Assembly (NCBI GenBank): GCA_900769785.1
Contig: CAAGHV010000128.1
Span: forward strand, 1-7,606
DNA: 7,606 bases
Direction of reading: 5' to 3'
Source of the DNA: Bacteroidales bacterium
GTDB lineage: Bacteria; Bacteroidota; Bacteroidia; Bacteroidales; P3
The notes below the pieces were generated by a model, which saw nothing but the letters and a program-made list of their open reading frames with translations, was not told the origin of the DNA and ran no database searches. Each line of letters begins with the position of its first letter. Within the stretch, counting starts at the first letter, position 1. Below are positions 7,069-7,606 of the stretch, piece by piece. The position numbers and the translations under genes are program-made.

Positions 7069-7098
7069 CAAATATACACTTTTTTCTTTTATTGCAAA
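7069..7098 (-). promoter_or_regulatory. Bacteroidota-type promoter (-33 TTTG / -7 TATATTTG)
   Basis: TTTG at 7098-7095 and TATATTTG at 7076-7069 fit the Bacteroidota housekeeping promoter (TTTG, about 19 nt, TAnnTTTG) with an 18-nt spacer. The predicted RNA start is near 7062, right at the first hairpin of the structured RNA. The promoter therefore most simply drives that RNA, with possible read-through into the GTPase operon. The remaining gap from 7099 to 7152 shows nothing else I can support, including no clear terminator for the gene at the right edge. Confidence 0.75.
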
Positions 7099-7152
7099 AT
7101 AATACGTACATTTTTTATTGAGAAGAGCAGTCGTCGATTGCCATTTTTTTGG

Positions 7153-7606
7153 TTATATATTTCTAATCAGCTGCCTAAAGAAGGCGTTGATGCACTCTGT
7201 GCTGTAGGCTGCCGAAGGGTGAGTGATGGGCATAACAGCAATGCTTTTGCCGGCCACTTGGTAGCTCCATAGCTCGGTGGCGTTGCCTGCAAAACGTCCG
7301 CTATCTATCGTCAAGTCAGGCAGTTGCTTGCCGCCTTGCGGCAGATTGTTGTACAGCCGTTGCCCCCATGCTATCACAATATCGGGGGTATAGCGTTCCA
7401 GCACTTCGAAGAATGCCGTTTCGGATTTGCGAAAGTCTTCGGAACGAGGCGACACTCGGGCACCGCTCATAGCCACTTGCACATAGTTGTAAAACACCAC
7501 GTGGTGCCACGCCTTGGCTTTGGTTTCGCTGTCCAAGTCGTCTATGCAGCCCACTAGCGATTTTGTAAACTTGGTGTAAGTGTTCTTGTACGCCTCCCAT
7601 TCAGCG
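7153..7606 (-). CDS. C-terminal part of a uracil-DNA glycosylase-like protein, runs off the right edge
   Basis: The frame is open from the right edge to TAA at 7155-7153, giving the last 150 residues. It continues upstream of the internal GTG at 7554-7552 to the window end, so the gene is partial and its start is not visible. Features pointing to the uracil-DNA glycosylase fold are a buried strand then helix PDIVIAWGQRLYNNL (visible residues 74-88) and a C-terminal THPSAAY (128-134), which resembles the HPS motif of the DNA-binding loop in that superfamily. The segment around FYNYVQVAM (38-46) could hold part of the N-terminal half of the fold. I cannot see the catalytic motif, so enzyme activity is not established. 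The gene is much richer in G+C than everything to its left and is probably host backbone, separate from the GTPase operon. Confidence 0.6.
   Translation of the reverse strand, partial: AEWEAYKNTYTKFTKSLVGCIDDLDSETKAKAWHHVVFYNYVQVAMSGARVSPRSEDFRKSETAFFEVLERYTPDIVIAWGQRLYNNLPQGGKQLPDLTIDSGRFAGNATELWSYQVAGKSIAVMPITHPSAAYSTECINAFFRQLIRNI

Noticed and set aside
7129..7152. Intrinsic terminator after the glycosylase-like gene
   Set aside because: Only a tiny CCA/TGG palindrome around an A-run is present. There is no GC-rich stem followed by a U-run on the minus strand.
7552..7554. GTG at 7554-7552 as the start of the glycosylase-like gene
   Set aside because: The same frame stays open to the window edge and reads sensibly upstream (AEWEAYKNTYTKFTKSL), so the GTG is most likely an internal Val codon of a truncated gene.
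7316..7600. Minus-strand open frame of 94 codons beginning near the right edge
   Set aside because: It overlaps the glycosylase-like gene in another frame. Its Arg/Gln/Ser-rich composition is that of a frame shadow in GC-rich DNA.
1..7606. CRISPR array, tRNA, rRNA or insertion sequence
   Set aside because: I saw no regularly spaced direct repeats, cloverleaf-like sequence, rRNA motifs or transposase-like protein on either strand.

Overview
The window looks like a piece of a Bacteroidota (probably Bacteroidales) chromosome. The strongest sign is a promoter of that phylum's type (TTTG, 18 nt, TATATTTG) on the minus strand near 7069-7098. The lack of Shine-Dalgarno sequences before the genes fits too. 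Every gene I support lies on the minus strand, so the region reads from right to left.

Right end (7153-7606): the 3' part of a GC-rich gene whose protein resembles the uracil-DNA glycosylase superfamily. Next (about 6817-7062) is an intergenic stretch that folds into a long, interrupted hairpin starting just after the promoter and ending in a U-run. I read it as a structured small RNA, possibly the 6S RNA of this lineage. Base composition falls sharply after that. Hand counts give about 57% G+C for 7201-7260, 48% for 6841-6900 and 27% for 841-900. The remaining 6.8 kb therefore looks like an AT-rich accessory block placed just downstream of the small RNA.

The AT-rich block is a tight gene cluster. 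In order of transcription it holds: a 75-residue protein with two Asp-box (SxDGGxTW) motifs; a 568-residue dynamin-like GTPase with a long hydrophobic segment that could insert into membranes; a 693-residue dynamin-like GTPase ending in ankyrin repeats; a 730-residue dynamin-like GTPase of the LeoA/CrfC type; and the first 144 codons of an unrecognised protein that overlaps the last GTPase by one base and runs off the left edge. Gaps between genes are 45, 5, 22 and -1 bases, which supports an operon.

Bacterial dynamin-like GTPases often occur in pairs, and LeoA-type pairs have been reported as antiphage systems (Eleos; LeoABC is the related E. coli locus). My inference is that this cluster is a membrane-acting stress or phage-defence module. 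One GTPase would be the membrane-inserting partner, one would carry a protein-binding ankyrin tail, and one would be a soluble coiled-coil partner. Three different GTPases in a row, the ankyrin fusion, the Asp-box miniprotein and the unknown fourth component are the least ordinary parts. Defence itself is not shown by the sequence.
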